A stretch of DNA of 60,000 bases, taken from Polytrichum commune (taxonomy: Eukaryota > Streptophyta > Polytrichopsida > Polytrichales > Polytrichaceae). Under the pieces are notes generated by a model. The model worked only from the letters and a program-made list of their open reading frames with translations, had not been told where the DNA came from and did not search any database. Shown here in pieces: positions 22,631 to 34,659 of this stretch. The stretch is taken from NCBI GenBank assembly GCA_950295325.1, contig OX485807.1:34752440-34812439 (forward strand). Reading direction: 5' to 3'. The translations under genes and the position numbers were made by a program. Position 1 is the first letter of the stretch. Each line of letters begins with the position of its first letter.

Positions 22631-22715
22631 CCCCTTCAAGTGGGGTGCATCTCCTTTGGGTTCTTAATGCATTTGGCGATCGCTTTTGGGCCTTCTATCT
22701 CCACTCAAAATAAAA

Positions 22716-23270
22716 TAGAATAGAGAATGCAGATAATGGCAGAGGGGAAACTTCGTGGTGGGAGCAGAGTCCAAGTATTTTATTAGTGTGGAATTGCAAA
22801 ATTTAGGTCCCTTTGGAAAGGAGGGCGGCCCACACATACAAATACAATGCATCAAGATCATGCAGTTAGACTGCAAGGAGGCATGGACTGCTCGTGTTCC
22901 CATAAATCACGTTCCCACCAGTCCCCCGTGGTGGGCCCCACCCCACCTGGCCATTCCCTTTACTATACCGGGACCCTTGTAGGCTGGGCCGGGTTAAAGT
23001 TCCCCATGCCCTTTTTGTGTCTATTTAGCCCCCCCTCCCCTTCAATTATTCCAAGGCCCAGAAACTACGGAGAAGTATGTGAAGGAGCCCTGTTCACACT
23101 GCGGGGGAGGTGACCTAAAAATGCATCCCCACTGGAGCCGGTCCCCCAGGTGTACTGAGGTTGCTGTCCTTTGGGATGCTTATAATTATATACTTACCCT
23201 CCTTGAGATTCTTATCTTCTTTATCTTCTTTGTTTTTTTCTTTTTCTTTTTCTTTTTTCCCTTTCTTAAG
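22716..23270. promoter_or_regulatory. GC-richer segment with a GTGGGCCCCACC motif; function unknown
   Basis: At about 22928-22945 the palindromic GTGGGCCCCACC matches the class of GGNCCCAC sites bound by TCP factors in plants. It lies in a GC-richer patch with CCGGGACCC, a possible CTATTTAG TATA-like string at 23022 and a downstream T-rich stretch (23212-23265). No coding region follows, so a promoter role is speculative. Confidence 0.2.
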
Positions 23271-23478
23271 TTGTGAAATTTGGCATTCTTGTTTTACTCC
23301 TCGGCACATTATTCAGCTCCTTGGCTGCGTTCCATGGGACCAGGTATCCGGCGAGCATAATTCTCATTTTATTCTGGGATTCCTCGTTTACATGGGAAGC
23401 ACTCTACATGCAGCTATACTTTATCATTTAAAAAAAAAATCATAGCCTCTTTCTTTGGAAAGAAAGCATCATCTAGTT

Positions 23479-23571
23479 CGATTTGGGTGAACCAACCCAT
23501 ACACTCGTTCCTTGTTGGATGCCTAAATGTTTGACTTCCAGGAACCAGTGTACGGGTTGTTGCGCCCTAGC
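23479..23571. mobile_element. ~90-bp palindromic insertion, copy 2
   Basis: The core GGGTGAACCAACCCATACAC...CAGGAACCAGTGTACGGGTT...GCGCCC is homologous to copy 1 at 22541-22630, with the loop in the opposite orientation. CATCTAGTT lies on both sides (23470-23478 and 23572-23580), a 9-bp duplication. Nine-base duplications are usual for Mutator-like elements, but the assignment is open. Confidence 0.7.
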
Positions 23572-23649
23572 CATCTAGTTGCTTAGTCATGTTATTCCAG
23601 TTGCTATGAAGAACAAAGAAAAAAAATACAACTAGGTGCCCGTCCTAGG

Positions 23650-24120
23650 CCTAAGGCACGGTTTACACTACATTGTTTATCCCAACTAGTGCGTGTTATT
23701 ATCAGAGTTATACAATGCAATAACATCTTACTCAAGAGTTCAAATATTTACCAAAGAAAGTTTAGGTTGTTCGGACATTATTGAACATAAATGACTTTGC
23801 TCAGTAAAATATTACATTCTCAATAAATAGTTATAGTATTGCGTATATGACTCCGAATAGTAGCATGCACTAATTGGCATAATCAGTGTAGTGACCATGG
23901 GCCACCGATTCCTAAAATCTCTCATGCTAGTTGAGAATTGAGTGGCGGTCCCACTTTGTTTTACAAAAGGATCACCTAAGATAAAGGTGATCATGGGCGA
24001 GCATGTCATAAAATGAATGAGAAAGTGACAAGGAATCCTACATGTTCATAAATGGGAAAAGGTTCGGTGGTCACCTAAATTTTGCAACGAAAGAACCCAA
24101 AGATGTTGTCCCAACTAAAA
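23650..24120. mobile_element. Decayed composite of MITE sequences
   Basis: CTAAGGCACGGTTTACACTAC at 23650 resembles the outer terminus of the 13162 and 57271 families. Sequence at 23890-24010 resembles the right part of 57271-57791 in reverse. Between them, 23690-23885 has inverted arms (ACTAGTGCGTGTTATTATC facing AGTAGCATGCACTAATT) like the 56562 family. One MITE may be nested in another. Confidence 0.4.
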
Positions 24121-24299
24121 AATAAAGGTGACCATGTTAGAGAAATTTTATATTTTAGCACTTTATAGTTTTATAGTTTCATAATTCAAATGGACATATT
24201 TTTAGTATTTTGTTTTTAATACTTTTTTATTCATCAAACTCACTACGTCCCAATCTAACTCCAATTTACGTGATCGCATGACACACGACGAAAGCTTTT

Positions 24300-25440
24300 A
24301 ATATATGATTTGGATTTCTCTTGGTCATGATCTTCGGATTGCCAACTACAACCACAACATGTCATTGATCACTATTCTCGGGGTCATTAGTCACGTAAGT
24401 GAAACGGTCCTAATCTTCAAAGTAATCACTAAATTGCTTCTAGTGGCAAGAAGATCTTTAACACATCAAACCCCTTCAAGACATCATCGTCAGCAACATT
24501 AGGAGCGTTCTCTAAATCCATGTGAATCCCTTTTCCACTCCATTCCACCATAACCAAGAAGAGCATCCCAAACAACTTGATGAGTTTTTTCCACCATCCA
24601 ATTTGAGGAGTTATGAATTAGATCATTCTTTTGTTTCCAAATAATCCAAGGCAAACCACTACGCAAGAAGAAACAAATCCTATGGCCTTTCTCTAAAGAA
24701 TTACATAGATTCTTATCAATGATGCACTAGACCATAGAGAAAGATTTCCTTGGCCCCATGATACAAGTACATGTAACATGAAGATGCCACATGATATTAA
24801 CAGCGCAACTCCAAACTTGTTGTGCCAACGGACAACCATAGAACATGTGTTCCACGAACTCCACACTTAGAGGTCCACACTGAGGCAACTCTTGTCCACC
24901 TCGCCCGAGATGTATCATTTCCATTCATTGACCATCACAACTTTGTGTGAAACTGACTAGAGGAAAACAACTTCTTTTACTCCCAATCTTTATGCCACAT
25001 CGGATTCCAACCAATTAGGGTTGAGTGTCATCGGGATGGATTTGTTCCATCTAACAACGATATGTTTAAGGAGTTCACTTTGTCTTGTGAGCCATTGCCT
25101 TCCTATCTAAGTTGAACATCGAAGAAAATGAGGTACCTCTGGCCACCACCAACGTGTTGGATTATAATAAAGTTCATCCAATATCTCAAATAGAAGTTGG
25201 AATTCATGTTTAGAAGCACCCCTTGTCAATGCGTTCACTCTCAATCTAGACATCCTTTTTTGAAATTCCACACTCGGTACATTGACCCAATCTAGTTTAA
25301 TTTCACTCAAGGCGAGGTATTGAGAATCAACATAGAACATGAGAAGATTGCCAATGAAAGAAGCTTTGCATTGAACTTGCACATAGTTGTAGTCATGCAA
25401 TTAGCCCCTTTTACCATTCAAACCGAGAATACCTCCTGTA
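24300..25440 (-). pseudogene. LINE Q3: L1-like C-terminal fragment with zf-RVT
   Basis: The minus strand reads QCGPLSVEFVEHMFYGCPLA then QQVWSCAVNIMWHL (24727-24924), a decayed zf-RVT finger. Further on is EKTHQVVWDALLGYGGMEW followed by the LLATRSNLVIT tail, ending near 24330. Upstream, 25107-25400 reads LSEIKLDWVNVPSVEFQKRM...LRVNALTRGASKHEF...RWWWPEVPHF, the linker before the finger. Stops and shifts are present. It is back to back with Q2 on the plus strand. Confidence 0.65.
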
Positions 25441-25599
25441 AGTTTTCCTCTGACTCTATTTACAAGTAAATTATGCACATTGCTATTTGGTAAAGCAATG
25501 TGGGAATGAGCATTTTATGTAGCTGGCCCAGTCCTCATCCAATTTGCAAGAGTTTATAGCTTATGTTTCTTCCAAACATTTGGAAGTATAATTTAGAAA

Positions 25600-26300
25600 C
25601 CATGGGGAAATGACTTGAGCCTTGAAGCTCTGAAGAGGCAAATGGTGGAACGAGATTCCAACTCTCCAAATTGGTTGATCATTTGGCATAAGCTGAAGGC
25701 ACAAAAAATAAGTGGCCTTCCTTTGGTTAGTCATTCATAAGGCAGTAGCAGTGAACAAACGGCGTGGATGAACCTTGGCAGAGATTGATAAGAGTTGCCC
25801 TCATTGTGGCTTGCCAACTGTGGAGTCAGTGGAGCGCACATATTCTTCAGTTGCCCTTTGGCTCAACAAGTGTGACGCTATGTGGCTAACATCATTTGGC
25901 AACTCTTTGCTAAGAGAGGTAACCTTGGCCTTCATAAATCTTTTTCAATGATGCAGTGCGTCTTTGATCAACATACTAGCAAATCATTGAAACCTTTCAA
26001 TCGTATTTGGTTCTTCTTAAGAAGTGGTCTTTGATGGATTATTTGGCGTCAACAAAATGTTATGGTTTTAAGTGCTCTTCAATGACCAATGGAGAAAACA
26101 CACCAAGTTGTGTGGGATTCCTTACTTGACTATAATAAACTTGAGTGGCAACAAACTCTCACGGATTTGAGAAAAAACACCAGATTTTACTTATGAACAT
26201 GTTCATTACAAATTTGACAATGTTTGATGTGTCAAAGATCTTATTGTTACTCGTGTCAATTTCGTGGTTACTTGAATGGCCCTGGATGGGCATTATTTCT
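25600..26300 (+). pseudogene. LINE Q2: L1-like C-terminal fragment with zf-RVT
   Basis: Across frames the plus strand reads KSCPHCGLPTVESVE, CPLAQQV, RYVANIIWQLFAKRGNLGLH and EKTHQVVWDSLLDYNKLEW, matching Q1 and Q3. The element ends near GGGCATTATTTC at about 26295, the same C-terminus (MGIIS) as Q1. Multiple frameshifts show that it is dead. Confidence 0.65.
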
Positions 26301-27147
26301 TAAGTTCCCATCATTTGCGACTGTATGTTTCGCTCGAGATGATGGTACTTTTCATTTTGCAAATGAACTTGCTTACAATTTGTGCCAAGGAGAAGAGGGA
26401 AGAAGAAGCAATGTTCTTCTAATCATAGAGCACTCGAAGGTCAGAAATAGCAATTTGAACACAATGGCACCTACCACTGCCTTGGGATGCAATTTTAGAA
26501 CTGGCCTCCACATGGTTCTCCCCTGGATCACACCCACTTGTTGATTATCTTCCTCATAGTTTATTCCCATTCTACAGTATTTTAAACCACTCATTCAACT
26601 CCCGATTTGCTGAGAATGCAAGCCATTATTATCTTATAATGAGTTCGAAATTTTTAGTCGGTACCTATTCCGTGCCCTAAAAAGTACAATTGTAAGACAC
26701 ATATACCTGCAAGCGCATAACGTCGGTGTGTAAATCCAAAACTATACCGAAGGCTGTTGCTTACTAAGTCCAGAATTACTGCCAATGTCACTGTGTACAT
26801 TACACTTATTCATAACGTCCCTCACGAAACTGTGGGTTCATTCCTTCTTTGACAAAACTTTCTATTAAGAGCTTGTTAGTTTGTCGTGTATCGGAGCTTC
26901 TTTTGACAGTTGGGTGAAACTTTAGGACTTCTTTTTCCCACCTCTCAAACTTTAAGAGGATTTTAAGATCTAAAATAAGGTATGCTCATGGGACTCGCTG
27001 CCCTAATCCCGGGTCAGCCTATGCAAGGGCTAGCTTGGCCCACTCATCCTAGTAGGACAAGCTAAAAGGATGTTTTTTAGTAGGATAATGAATGCGAGAC
27101 GATTGGTTTGAAAGGTGAATAGAGCAAAGGCGCCCATATCTGATCAC
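26301..27147. other. No gene seen
   Basis: No protein domain or repeat structure was recognised. A purine/pyrimidine-balanced unique-looking stretch. Confidence 0.35.
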
Positions 27148-28330
27148 TTAAGCGATTATGCACCAAATGTAGCGAAGTATAAGGCGGTGCAAATTCTTGC
27201 CGAGTAGGAAGATAGAAATCAATGGGCAACATTTTTTTTTGGTAATTTTATTCATTAAATTGAGATTACTATGAATTTTTGAAGCCAAAAGTTTGCATGA
27301 ATACATTACCAATGTATGGAGTATACCACAATTGCCCATTTTGAGACAGCTTCCTCCTCACTTTAGCACTCAAAATTGGGGACATGTGTCATGGCACCAT
27401 CGATTCCTTGGGGATACCATAACTGAAGTTGGAGACTTAGGAACCTTGAGACATGGAACCTTATTGTTCCCACCCACAAAAAGAAATTACCAAAATCAAT
27501 CCAAACTTTAAATTGTTGGCAACCTATAGATTCCCAATGGGATTTTGAATGGGAATAGGTGGCTCTACTTTTAAGTGTAATATGGGTTCTCTGCCCTTTA
27601 TTTCATAAAGTAACTTGACCAACCGATGTAGTGTCCTTAGGTTGGGCCAATAAAGATGACCACAAACTCGAATCCGGTGTCCAAGGACGGGTACCATCTT
27701 GAGTGGTGACAATGGATCGGGTCAACCTTCATTGAATGTGACATAGGTTGCCGTACAAAACACCTCACCAACACACCATATTCTCAAGAGCATGTTATTT
27801 TCATGCACTTGTAAGCTCCGCATAAATAAGGTTTTGGTATGTATGTGCCATCTCCACATAAGTAGCCTCACTTCAAGCACCATAAACAATCTTCTCGACA
27901 ATCATCCTAGTGTTGGAGAAATACTTTCTAGATCTATAAGCACATCATCCTAAAGCATGTCCTAAACAAAGTCAACACACTTTATGCAACCACGGTATCA
28001 ATTTGCAATTAGGTATCTTTTGAAGACAACCCCCATGCTATTTCCATCCAAAATATTCTTTTGGATTTGCCAATCTCCTTCAATAGTCTTTGTAGATCTT
28101 CCAAATTCTTAGGATTCCTCAATCTTTGGAGCAATGCCCAAGAGTTTGCTCAATTTTGAACATGCTATTCAACCACTTGGCATTGCAGCTCATGCATTTG
28201 CGCCAACTAACATATGGCAAGCCCACCCGAGTATATATGCTAAAGTAAAACTTGAAGTTTTCTCTTCTTGGTTAAATTTTGGTAGTGAAGATCACTATCT
28301 CACCACTTGGTAATGGATTTGCTTTACCCC
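27148..28330 (-). other. Unrecognised, possibly degenerate coding sequence
   Basis: The minus strand has fragmentary open frames, for example 27524-27712 (LKMVPVLGHRIRVCGHLYWP...) and 27148-27339. Their amino-acid composition is not simple sequence, but I cannot match them to a family. They may be an old transposon ORF. No start, stop or splice structure could be proposed. Confidence 0.2.
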
Positions 28331-29315
28331 TAGGTATTAAGATTAACAATGCTACAATGAAGCTTTATTTATTACCAACATATGAGTCTAAAACAATTAT
28401 TCAACATTTGTAAAACATTGTAAATATACCAAAGTGGTAGGTTTAAAAAAAAATCAGCGATGTCGAACAATTTTCACTGATGTAGGATGTGCTGCCCAAA
28501 AGTCATATGCTTGTAGTGCTTGTGTAGTCAAATACATGTCCTTCTTTGCTTGATGGGGTTTTTTTTTTTAAACCTCGTTGAATCCTCATGCCCCATGTAA
28601 CAAGCATTTTCAATCTTGTTATGGTAAAGGACTTTAATATGGCCGTATTGGGGACTTATTTGCTTATGGTCAATCTTAAGTACCATTATCCTCTTCTTGA
28701 GTATAACATGAGAGGTGACTTGCATTTGCCCATTCACTTTGCACATAATAATGACCCAAAAGAGCTTAGAATTCCTTGTGTCGGGGTTGGTACTGAAAAA
28801 CTCTGACCATGGTACGACCTTTCTTAGGTGAGTTAAGTAGGGGCTCTCCTCCACCAATCACTTAAAGTTGCATGGATCACCTCTCTCCTTGAATTTCTCT
28901 AGTGCTTGTGTTCTTGGCACCAAAGGGTTTAATGAATGCTTCCAATCTTCAACACTTTCCCCACAAAGTGTAAATATGCAGTTTGGAATGTGTAACACTC
29001 AATTTAATTTCATCATGATTCTTAAGCTTTGTGTGAGCGAGATGGCTTCCTTGGGTCAAAGAGAGCTATGTTTCATCCTCATAAAACCAAAGTTCATCAT
29101 CAAAATCCCTAGAAAATGACTTGAATGTTCAATTCCTCATGCTTTAAATTGAAGCTTAAAAGTAGGGCAATGTTGTGAACCTCAAAAAAGAAAAGAGAAA
29201 AGAAAAAGAGAATCCTCCCAATCACATTCCTTGCTTCCTATCACATCCTAAAATGCTCAATATTGCACAACTATGAGAGGATGTACCACATGAGGGTCAA
29301 CATGCTCAAATTCAT
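28331..29315. other. No gene seen
   Basis: Open frames at 28588-28806, 28528-28857 (opposite strands, overlapping) and 28868-29119 have no recognisable features. An A/G-rich run lies near 29187-29210. Confidence 0.35.
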
Positions 29316-30440
29316 TCATTTATTTTTATTACAGAAGGTCAAAAGACCAATGCCAAATGTATAAGAACAAAGGAAGACACGCCAACTTCGAGGGGAGGTG
29401 GAGTCCCTCGGATGCGCCACACAACCATGTAAAGTGTAACAATGACCCACGTAACCAAGAATCCCCGCCAAGGACAACCCACGAAGCCACCTAACCAAGG
29501 ACCACCCCCGCCCCACCAACTAAGGACAACCTCCATGCCACCAAGAAGCTAACCAACGTGCCAAACTACCTGCATACGTTGACATTTCTAATTCCATAAA
29601 AATTTCAAATTGTCATGTCCACAAAGGAAATTCCTAGCTCCCCAAATTTCGTCGAAGCCTTTCAGGAGAGCAATGGCCGAGAAGGGATGAGACTAACTAG
29701 TCCTCTCGTCACCCCCTCATGAAAATCCCTTCTTCAATCCCTTTGAGTGTCATTCGGTGGAAGTACAGGCCCATGGTAGGCCATGGTTGTTGAAAACATT
29801 CAACCAGGATCCCCTCATGTCCTGGTGCCTACCCTGTAGCCCTTGATTGAGTTGCCGCACCGAGCTCTGTTTGTGTGATTTCTTTTGTGTGGGTGTCATT
29901 CATTGCCTTGGTGAAAGTGACGTGGAACCCCTCAAAGACTTCCCTTAGGGCCTCCTCACGAATGTCTTTGTCGTTGTAAGGTTGACTATAGAAATCGTAA
30001 CAAATTCTATATAGGTCCTCCCTCTCGGTAAAGATTCTACCATGGTTATCTTAGAGCTCGGTAATAAGGACACAAAACCTTTTGCATGATTGACTCAAAG
30101 AACTCAATTGAGCACATGTTACCTACTTTATTGTAGTTAACTATGACCTGATGGCCGCCCCCTTAGATCTCCTAGCTTCAACCATCTCAAGTGCATTTTT
30201 TAGTTTCGTGACTTCTCCCTGCTTATTCACATCATAGGTGTAGTCATGGAGTACATCAATAGCAACTTCTAGTTTAGCCCTTAGATCCAAGTCCTCTTTC
30301 CTATACTCCCTTGCTCTATGCTTGCTAAGTTCCCTATAAATTCTTGACACATGCCTTAGTTTATTGAAAATGACACTTCCAAGCCAGCCTTCCTTTATAT
30401 TCGAGAAAATGGCATTGGTGATATTTTTGCATGCCATGTG
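29316..30440 (-). mobile_element. LINE S: internally deleted relative of LINE P
   Basis: The minus strand from 30437 reads WLGSVIFNKLRHVSRIYREL...KLEVAIDVLHDYTYDVNKQG (pre-RT region). It continues with FTEREDLYRICYDFY...VTFTKAMNDTHTKEIT, collinear with LINE P 19339-19560. Near 29720 it jumps straight to the C-terminal ALL.GF and 3' UTR (VNV.R.FGTLV). The 3' UTR at 29330-29560 matches LINE P 22360-22700, including the GGGACTC and ACATTTGGC phrases. So the RT core through zf-RVT is deleted. The 3' end is AATAAAAATAAATGAATG near 29310. Confidence 0.75.
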
Positions 30441-30459
30441 ACATTTTCACAAATGCCAT

Positions 30460-30720
30460 GTTACAAATGCAAACCCTAACAAGAATGGACAAGGGATTCA
30501 TTGAGGGCTATTACCATATGACAACAATGAATGATTGTGAATTGAATGAAACTAACACATCTATTGTCAAATTTTCTTTCCAAACCTTAGGGCCCCCTTT
30601 TGTACATGTATATTGACTTCAAGAAAATGAATAGCCATTTTAAATGTACACACAAGAGAAAATAATACTTCTCCCTTATGTATACTATGTACGCCACTAC
30701 CTCAAAAGTTACCCCCTCTT
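30460..30720. repeat. Dispersed repeat K, copy 1
   Basis: Landmarks CTATTACCATATGACAACAA, AACACATCTATTGTCAA, CCTTAGGGCCCCC, TTTGTACATGTA and AAAAGTTACCCC recur in the same order at 31490-31750 and partly at 34890-35045. Confidence 0.7.
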
Positions 30721-31489
30721 AGACTCACATTTATATATGATATTTAAGTAAAATTGGACTAGGTATAAGTCTATAAGTCTATAATAATAATAATAATTAT
30801 TATTTGGGACAAGTCCAAGTCTAGAAATATAACACGTTGAATTCTAGCATATAATTGCATAATTGATAATGATAATATCATAACACTTGTTTTGATTGTA
30901 TTTTCACTATTCAAAACTTATTTATATAAATTTAACATATAAATTTGATATTTTATTTTCTCCATCATATTTTATTAGCATAACATTCAAGTTATCACTA
31001 AGGATTCACATATCTCCCATAAAACTTAGGTATATCAAAAGTGTATCGACAACTCCGCCCATAGAATTGAAGCAACCAAAAAGTCCATATTTTGAATTTA
31101 TGTCCAAATTTACTTAAATGCATGCTTAGTTTGTAGGTGGTATGAAGAGTCCACCCCTTGGACGTACTAATGGTAGGCTAGAAATTGGATTCAAGTATTT
31201 ATACTAAGCATTTAATTTTGATGTGATAAATTCCTCCCCTACATATACAACTTATGAATCATGAAATTAAGAAGTCTTTATTATACAAACAATTAATTTC
31301 ACATTCCAATGAGAAAGTCAACGAACACTTTTCCATCCAAAAGATGTAAGCCAACAATTGCATCAAACAAACAATGAGAAGAACACATCAACTTAGCCAC
31401 CATCCGGAAAGTAAAAACTGAAGGGAAACGATGAGTGCACCAAGAGTCTCCAAGTTATTAAAAAAACCAAAATCCAAATGCAAAATTCA
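30721..31489. other. AT-rich spacer, part of repeat K neighbourhood
   Basis: No gene. The region around 31130-31340 (GTAGGCTAGAAATTGGA, TATGAATCATGA, TTCCAATGAGAAAG) is repeated in the same order at 34660-34830, so repeat K is longer than its best-conserved part. Confidence 0.5.
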
Positions 31490-31750
31490 ACAACAATGGA
31501 TAGGGTAGTTATTAAGAACTATTACCACATGACAACAATGGATGAAAACATAAATTGGATGAAACCAACACATCTATTGTCAATTTTTTCTATAAACCTT
31601 AGGGCCCCCCTTTTGTACATGTACATGGTATCAAAATTTTAATAGCCTTTATAAATGTACATACTAGAGAAATACAATACTCCCTCCCCCACCCTTATAT
31701 TTATTATGTATGGTAATGCCTCCAAAAGTACCCCTTTCTACATTCATGTT
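31490..31750. repeat. Dispersed repeat K, copy 2
   Basis: Parallel to copy 1 at 30460-30720 over about 250 bp with many substitutions. Confidence 0.7.
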
Positions 31751-32080
31751 AGTTCGTACATGGTATGAAGAGTCTACCCCCCGGGAATCACTCACACACA
31801 TCAATGCCCACAAAGTAATGAGCACATTCAATGTAGTCAATGTGAAACCATGCATAGAAGCTTTGTAGCTATCCCTATCATCGTCCACTCCCTCCTCTTT
31901 GTCTTTAATTTGTTCTTTACACTCCTTCGCATGAACATCTACAAATCGTAGGATGCAATGATCATAACATGACGACCTACTACAATGTGATGGTGTTGAG
32001 ATTGGATCCACCACCTTTGCATGTAATGGGGTAATTATGCAAGTGGTAAGGGACATCACGTTTTTCATTTTTTCAAACAA
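31664..32080 (-). CDS. Unrecognised 138-codon open frame
   Basis: The frame runs from ATG to stop and is among the longer uninterrupted frames not explained by transposon homology. The product has an acidic patch (KDKEEGVDDDRD) and a hydrophobic stretch (TLTTLNVLITLWALMCV). Its 3' part overlaps repeat K copy 2, which argues against a conserved gene. No family recognised. Confidence 0.15.
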   Translation of the reverse strand: MFEKMKNVMSLTTCIITPLHAKVVDPISTPSHCSRSSCYDHCILRFVDVHAKECKEQIKDKEEGVDDDRDSYKASMHGFTLTTLNVLITLWALMCVSDSRGVDSSYHVRTNMNVERGTFGGITIHNKYKGGGGSIVFL

Positions 32081-32836
32081 AGCTCAAATGGTTAGCATTC
32101 ATTATTGGATATTAACATGCTGAATGATTTCAAAATCAAACAAACATGGAACAAATGGCAAACTTACATACTCCATTTCGTGAAAACTTTCTGAATAGGT
32201 TCCTTATCATTATCAAGAGAGATCATCTTCGCCATTGAGCCACCACTATGAGGTGAGGATAGAATATTATATGATGGTGCCAAGATGACATCCAATATGG
32301 CATAGTCTCTCTCGAATGTGATGAAATAACACTACACCAACGAGCATGAATAAATGCATGCGCAATCCACAAAGACATAGAGACTATATTCGATGTTTGA
32401 AATCCACAATCACGTTTAAACAAAATTGCATGTAGATGCACATTCATTCCAATTTAATCAATGCATCTATTTAGAATTGTGACGACTTTTATTTTATTTT
32501 CTTGTCTACCTCTCCATGACACGTTTACTTTCATAAATTGCATTTAAGCAGCAGTGCAATTGAAAAGGGTTAGTAGCTCTACTAGAAAACTCTCTCTACT
32601 ACCCATGTTAGCTACCCCTACTAGTCTACATCATCATACTACCTAGACAATATTAAAAGAGCATATTACTAGTGATACTATTCTTGAAGGTTGTACCGGT
32701 ACTACCCACCCCATGATATTGGTCGTAACTCATAGATGTACTACTTTATAATTTGATCTACTTACAACAATATCTTTGTGCTCATTATATGATATATCTT
32801 CTGATTTATTCCCTCTTATACTAGCAGTGTTGTGAG
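32081..32836. other. No gene seen
   Basis: AT-rich sequence with no recognised domain, repeat or structured element. Confidence 0.4.
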
Positions 32837-33450
32837 GGCCATTCGTAAATCATTTGAGAAGAATAACGGAAACCGTGAGAGTAACTTGAAGGTACCCAAA
32901 AGTTGATGTTAGTCACCTCCGTGCCTAATTTCAAAATTCTAAATATTCTTCAAAATCGTTTGGAAAGCCGTAGGAAGTGCTGGCAAAATTGGCATTTTGT
33001 AAACCATTGGAGACAAATAAAAGAAATTGTGAGAGAAACTTGAGAGTATCCAAATTTGGAAATGACTCACCTTGGCACTGAGGTGCCTAATTTCAAATTT
33101 CTAGATTTTTTTTAAACCGTTTGGAAAGTCGTAGGAAGCGATGGCAAGGCCATTGGTAAATCATTTGAGGAAAACAAAGGAAATTATGAGAGAGACTTAA
33201 GGGTTCCCAAATTTTGATGTTAGGCACCTCGGCACCTCGGCACCTCAAATTTCTAAAGAGTTTTCAAAATCGTGTTGAAAGCCCTTGGAAGCGTTGCTAG
33301 GTCCATTTGTAAACCATTTGAGAAACAGAAAGGAAATTGTAAGAGAAACTTGAAGGCATGTACAATTTGACATTAGTAACCTTAGCAATGAGATGCAAAA
33401 CTTCAAAGTTTTGCATATTTTCCAAAATTATTTTATTATCAAATTAGAGA
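32837..33450. repeat. Four tandem copies of a ~154-bp unit
   Basis: Units begin near 32837, 32991, 33148 and 33300 (GGCCATT.GTAAA.CATTTGAG). They share AAGGAAATTGTGAGAGAAAC, CTTGA.GGTACCCAAA and AATCGTTTGGAAAGCCGTAGGAAG-like phrases. Unit 3 carries a 3-fold GGCACCTC micro-repeat. The unit length is in the range of plant satellite monomers (150-180 bp), but only four are present. Confidence 0.85.
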
Positions 33451-33513
33451 TTATAGTGCTCATTAAATGCTCACATCGGTTCCCCTATCCTGTCAACTAT
33501 TGAGCTGAAAATG

Positions 33514-33660
33514 GTTATCATCTTTTGAGCACGCAATCCAATCCCTTTTAAACACGTGTCCTTTGGGTATCCATTCTTGGAGCCACACGAGGCCGCATCC
33601 ACTCTAAGCATATATAGGTGTCCGATTAAGAGGAGAGACCAAATTACACACGTCTACTTT
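33514..33660 (+). repeat. Dispersed TAAGGTA-module repeat
   Basis: It contains GAGCACGCAATCCAATCCC, CACGTGTCCTTTGGGTATCC, GGTGTCCGATTAAGAGGAG and a decayed CTACTTTAGTAC end. Confidence 0.65.
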
Positions 33661-34130
33661 AGTACAACCCTGCCTGCCCCCTCCATTTAAGAGCTTGAGT
33701 GTCCTTGGGAGTTGACTACTAGCCTCATTAATGGGCTTGTATGGCAGGGCCAATGTGGCAGACTTTGCCTTCATGGCGCCAAGACAAAATGGCTTCATAG
33801 AAAGTTCCACCTTGCTAACAAGACTTAACTTATATCGCACTTCTTGCTTCCGGTCTCCAACCTTCAAATTTGCCCCAATGTCCGGGGAGGTTTTATAGCA
33901 TCATTGGTCGAAATCCTTCTAGTGTTTCCAAGTCCAACCGGTTACATACATGTTGACATCTTTCCGTTTTTTTACTATTTTGAGGTATGTTATGTATATT
34001 CCTCTAAAATGATCAGTAATTTTCCTGAAGTCTTGAACTTCAACTGGTTATTTCTCAGTTCATTTGTAATTAGTTGCCGATTCTCCCCATTCATTGATTT
34101 GCCCTCCCAAACGACCGACACATAAGAGAG

Positions 34131-34245
34131 TTAAGGTAGAGGGTGCTAAACTAACACCCCACGCAAAACACACATCCTAAAATCTTGCATAATAAGTACA
34201 CGTTGATTATGAGAATGTTCACCATGCAAACATCCTCCTCCCCTT
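34131..34245. repeat. Dispersed copy of the 12-419 repeat unit
   Basis: GGTAGAGGGTGCTAAA.TAACACCCCAC, TCTTGCATAATAAGTA and TTATGAGAATGTTCACCATG match the units at 12-419. Confidence 0.75.
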
Positions 34246-34659
34246 CAGTAATTCAGGGTAATCTACCAGTGAGACTTTGAACCCTTTCGACTTTTGCATA
34301 CAAAATTCAAAGAAGGCATACTTTGATGTGTTGGAATCACCTTTCAATTACTAACAAGAAAAGTTTAATTTCTTTCAATCTAATAATGAGATGTTCACTC
34401 TACTCTTTAAGTGATGGTTGCAACACCCTTTACCTTATGCGTAGAGTTGGCTACAACGTGAGTTGAGAGTATATCCATAAAGTCACCCAAGTTTTGGAAG
34501 GCTTAAATTAAAATGTTCAAAGAGTGGTGCTAGGGTATTGAAAACCAACTTTCTAGCTTGCAATAATAGGACCTCGGGTTGGACTCTTCGTTATAACCTA
34601 AATGACATGCGTGGGTGACTATGAAATAAAACCCCCTCTATACGGGACATTATAGAGAA

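Larger units (their letters stand above)
16330..22715 (+). mobile_element. LINE P: L1-type non-LTR retrotransposon, decayed and nested
   Basis: The order is ORF1 remnant, APE endonuclease (17856-18347 and 18735-18915), RT pieces (19201-20200), connection region (20401-21146), zf-RVT region and C-terminus (21290-22215), and 3' UTR to about 22715 ending in AAAATAAAATAGAATAGAG. This is the normal plant L1 order. Breaks are a MITE in the APE domain (18347-18676), loss of the RT catalytic core near 19800-19950, a 394-bp MITE in the C-terminus (21783-22176), a 90-bp palindrome in the 3' UTR (22541-22630), and many stops. LINE S (29316-30437, minus) is a related copy. The 5' end is uncertain and may reach 15.85 kb. 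Confidence 0.85.
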
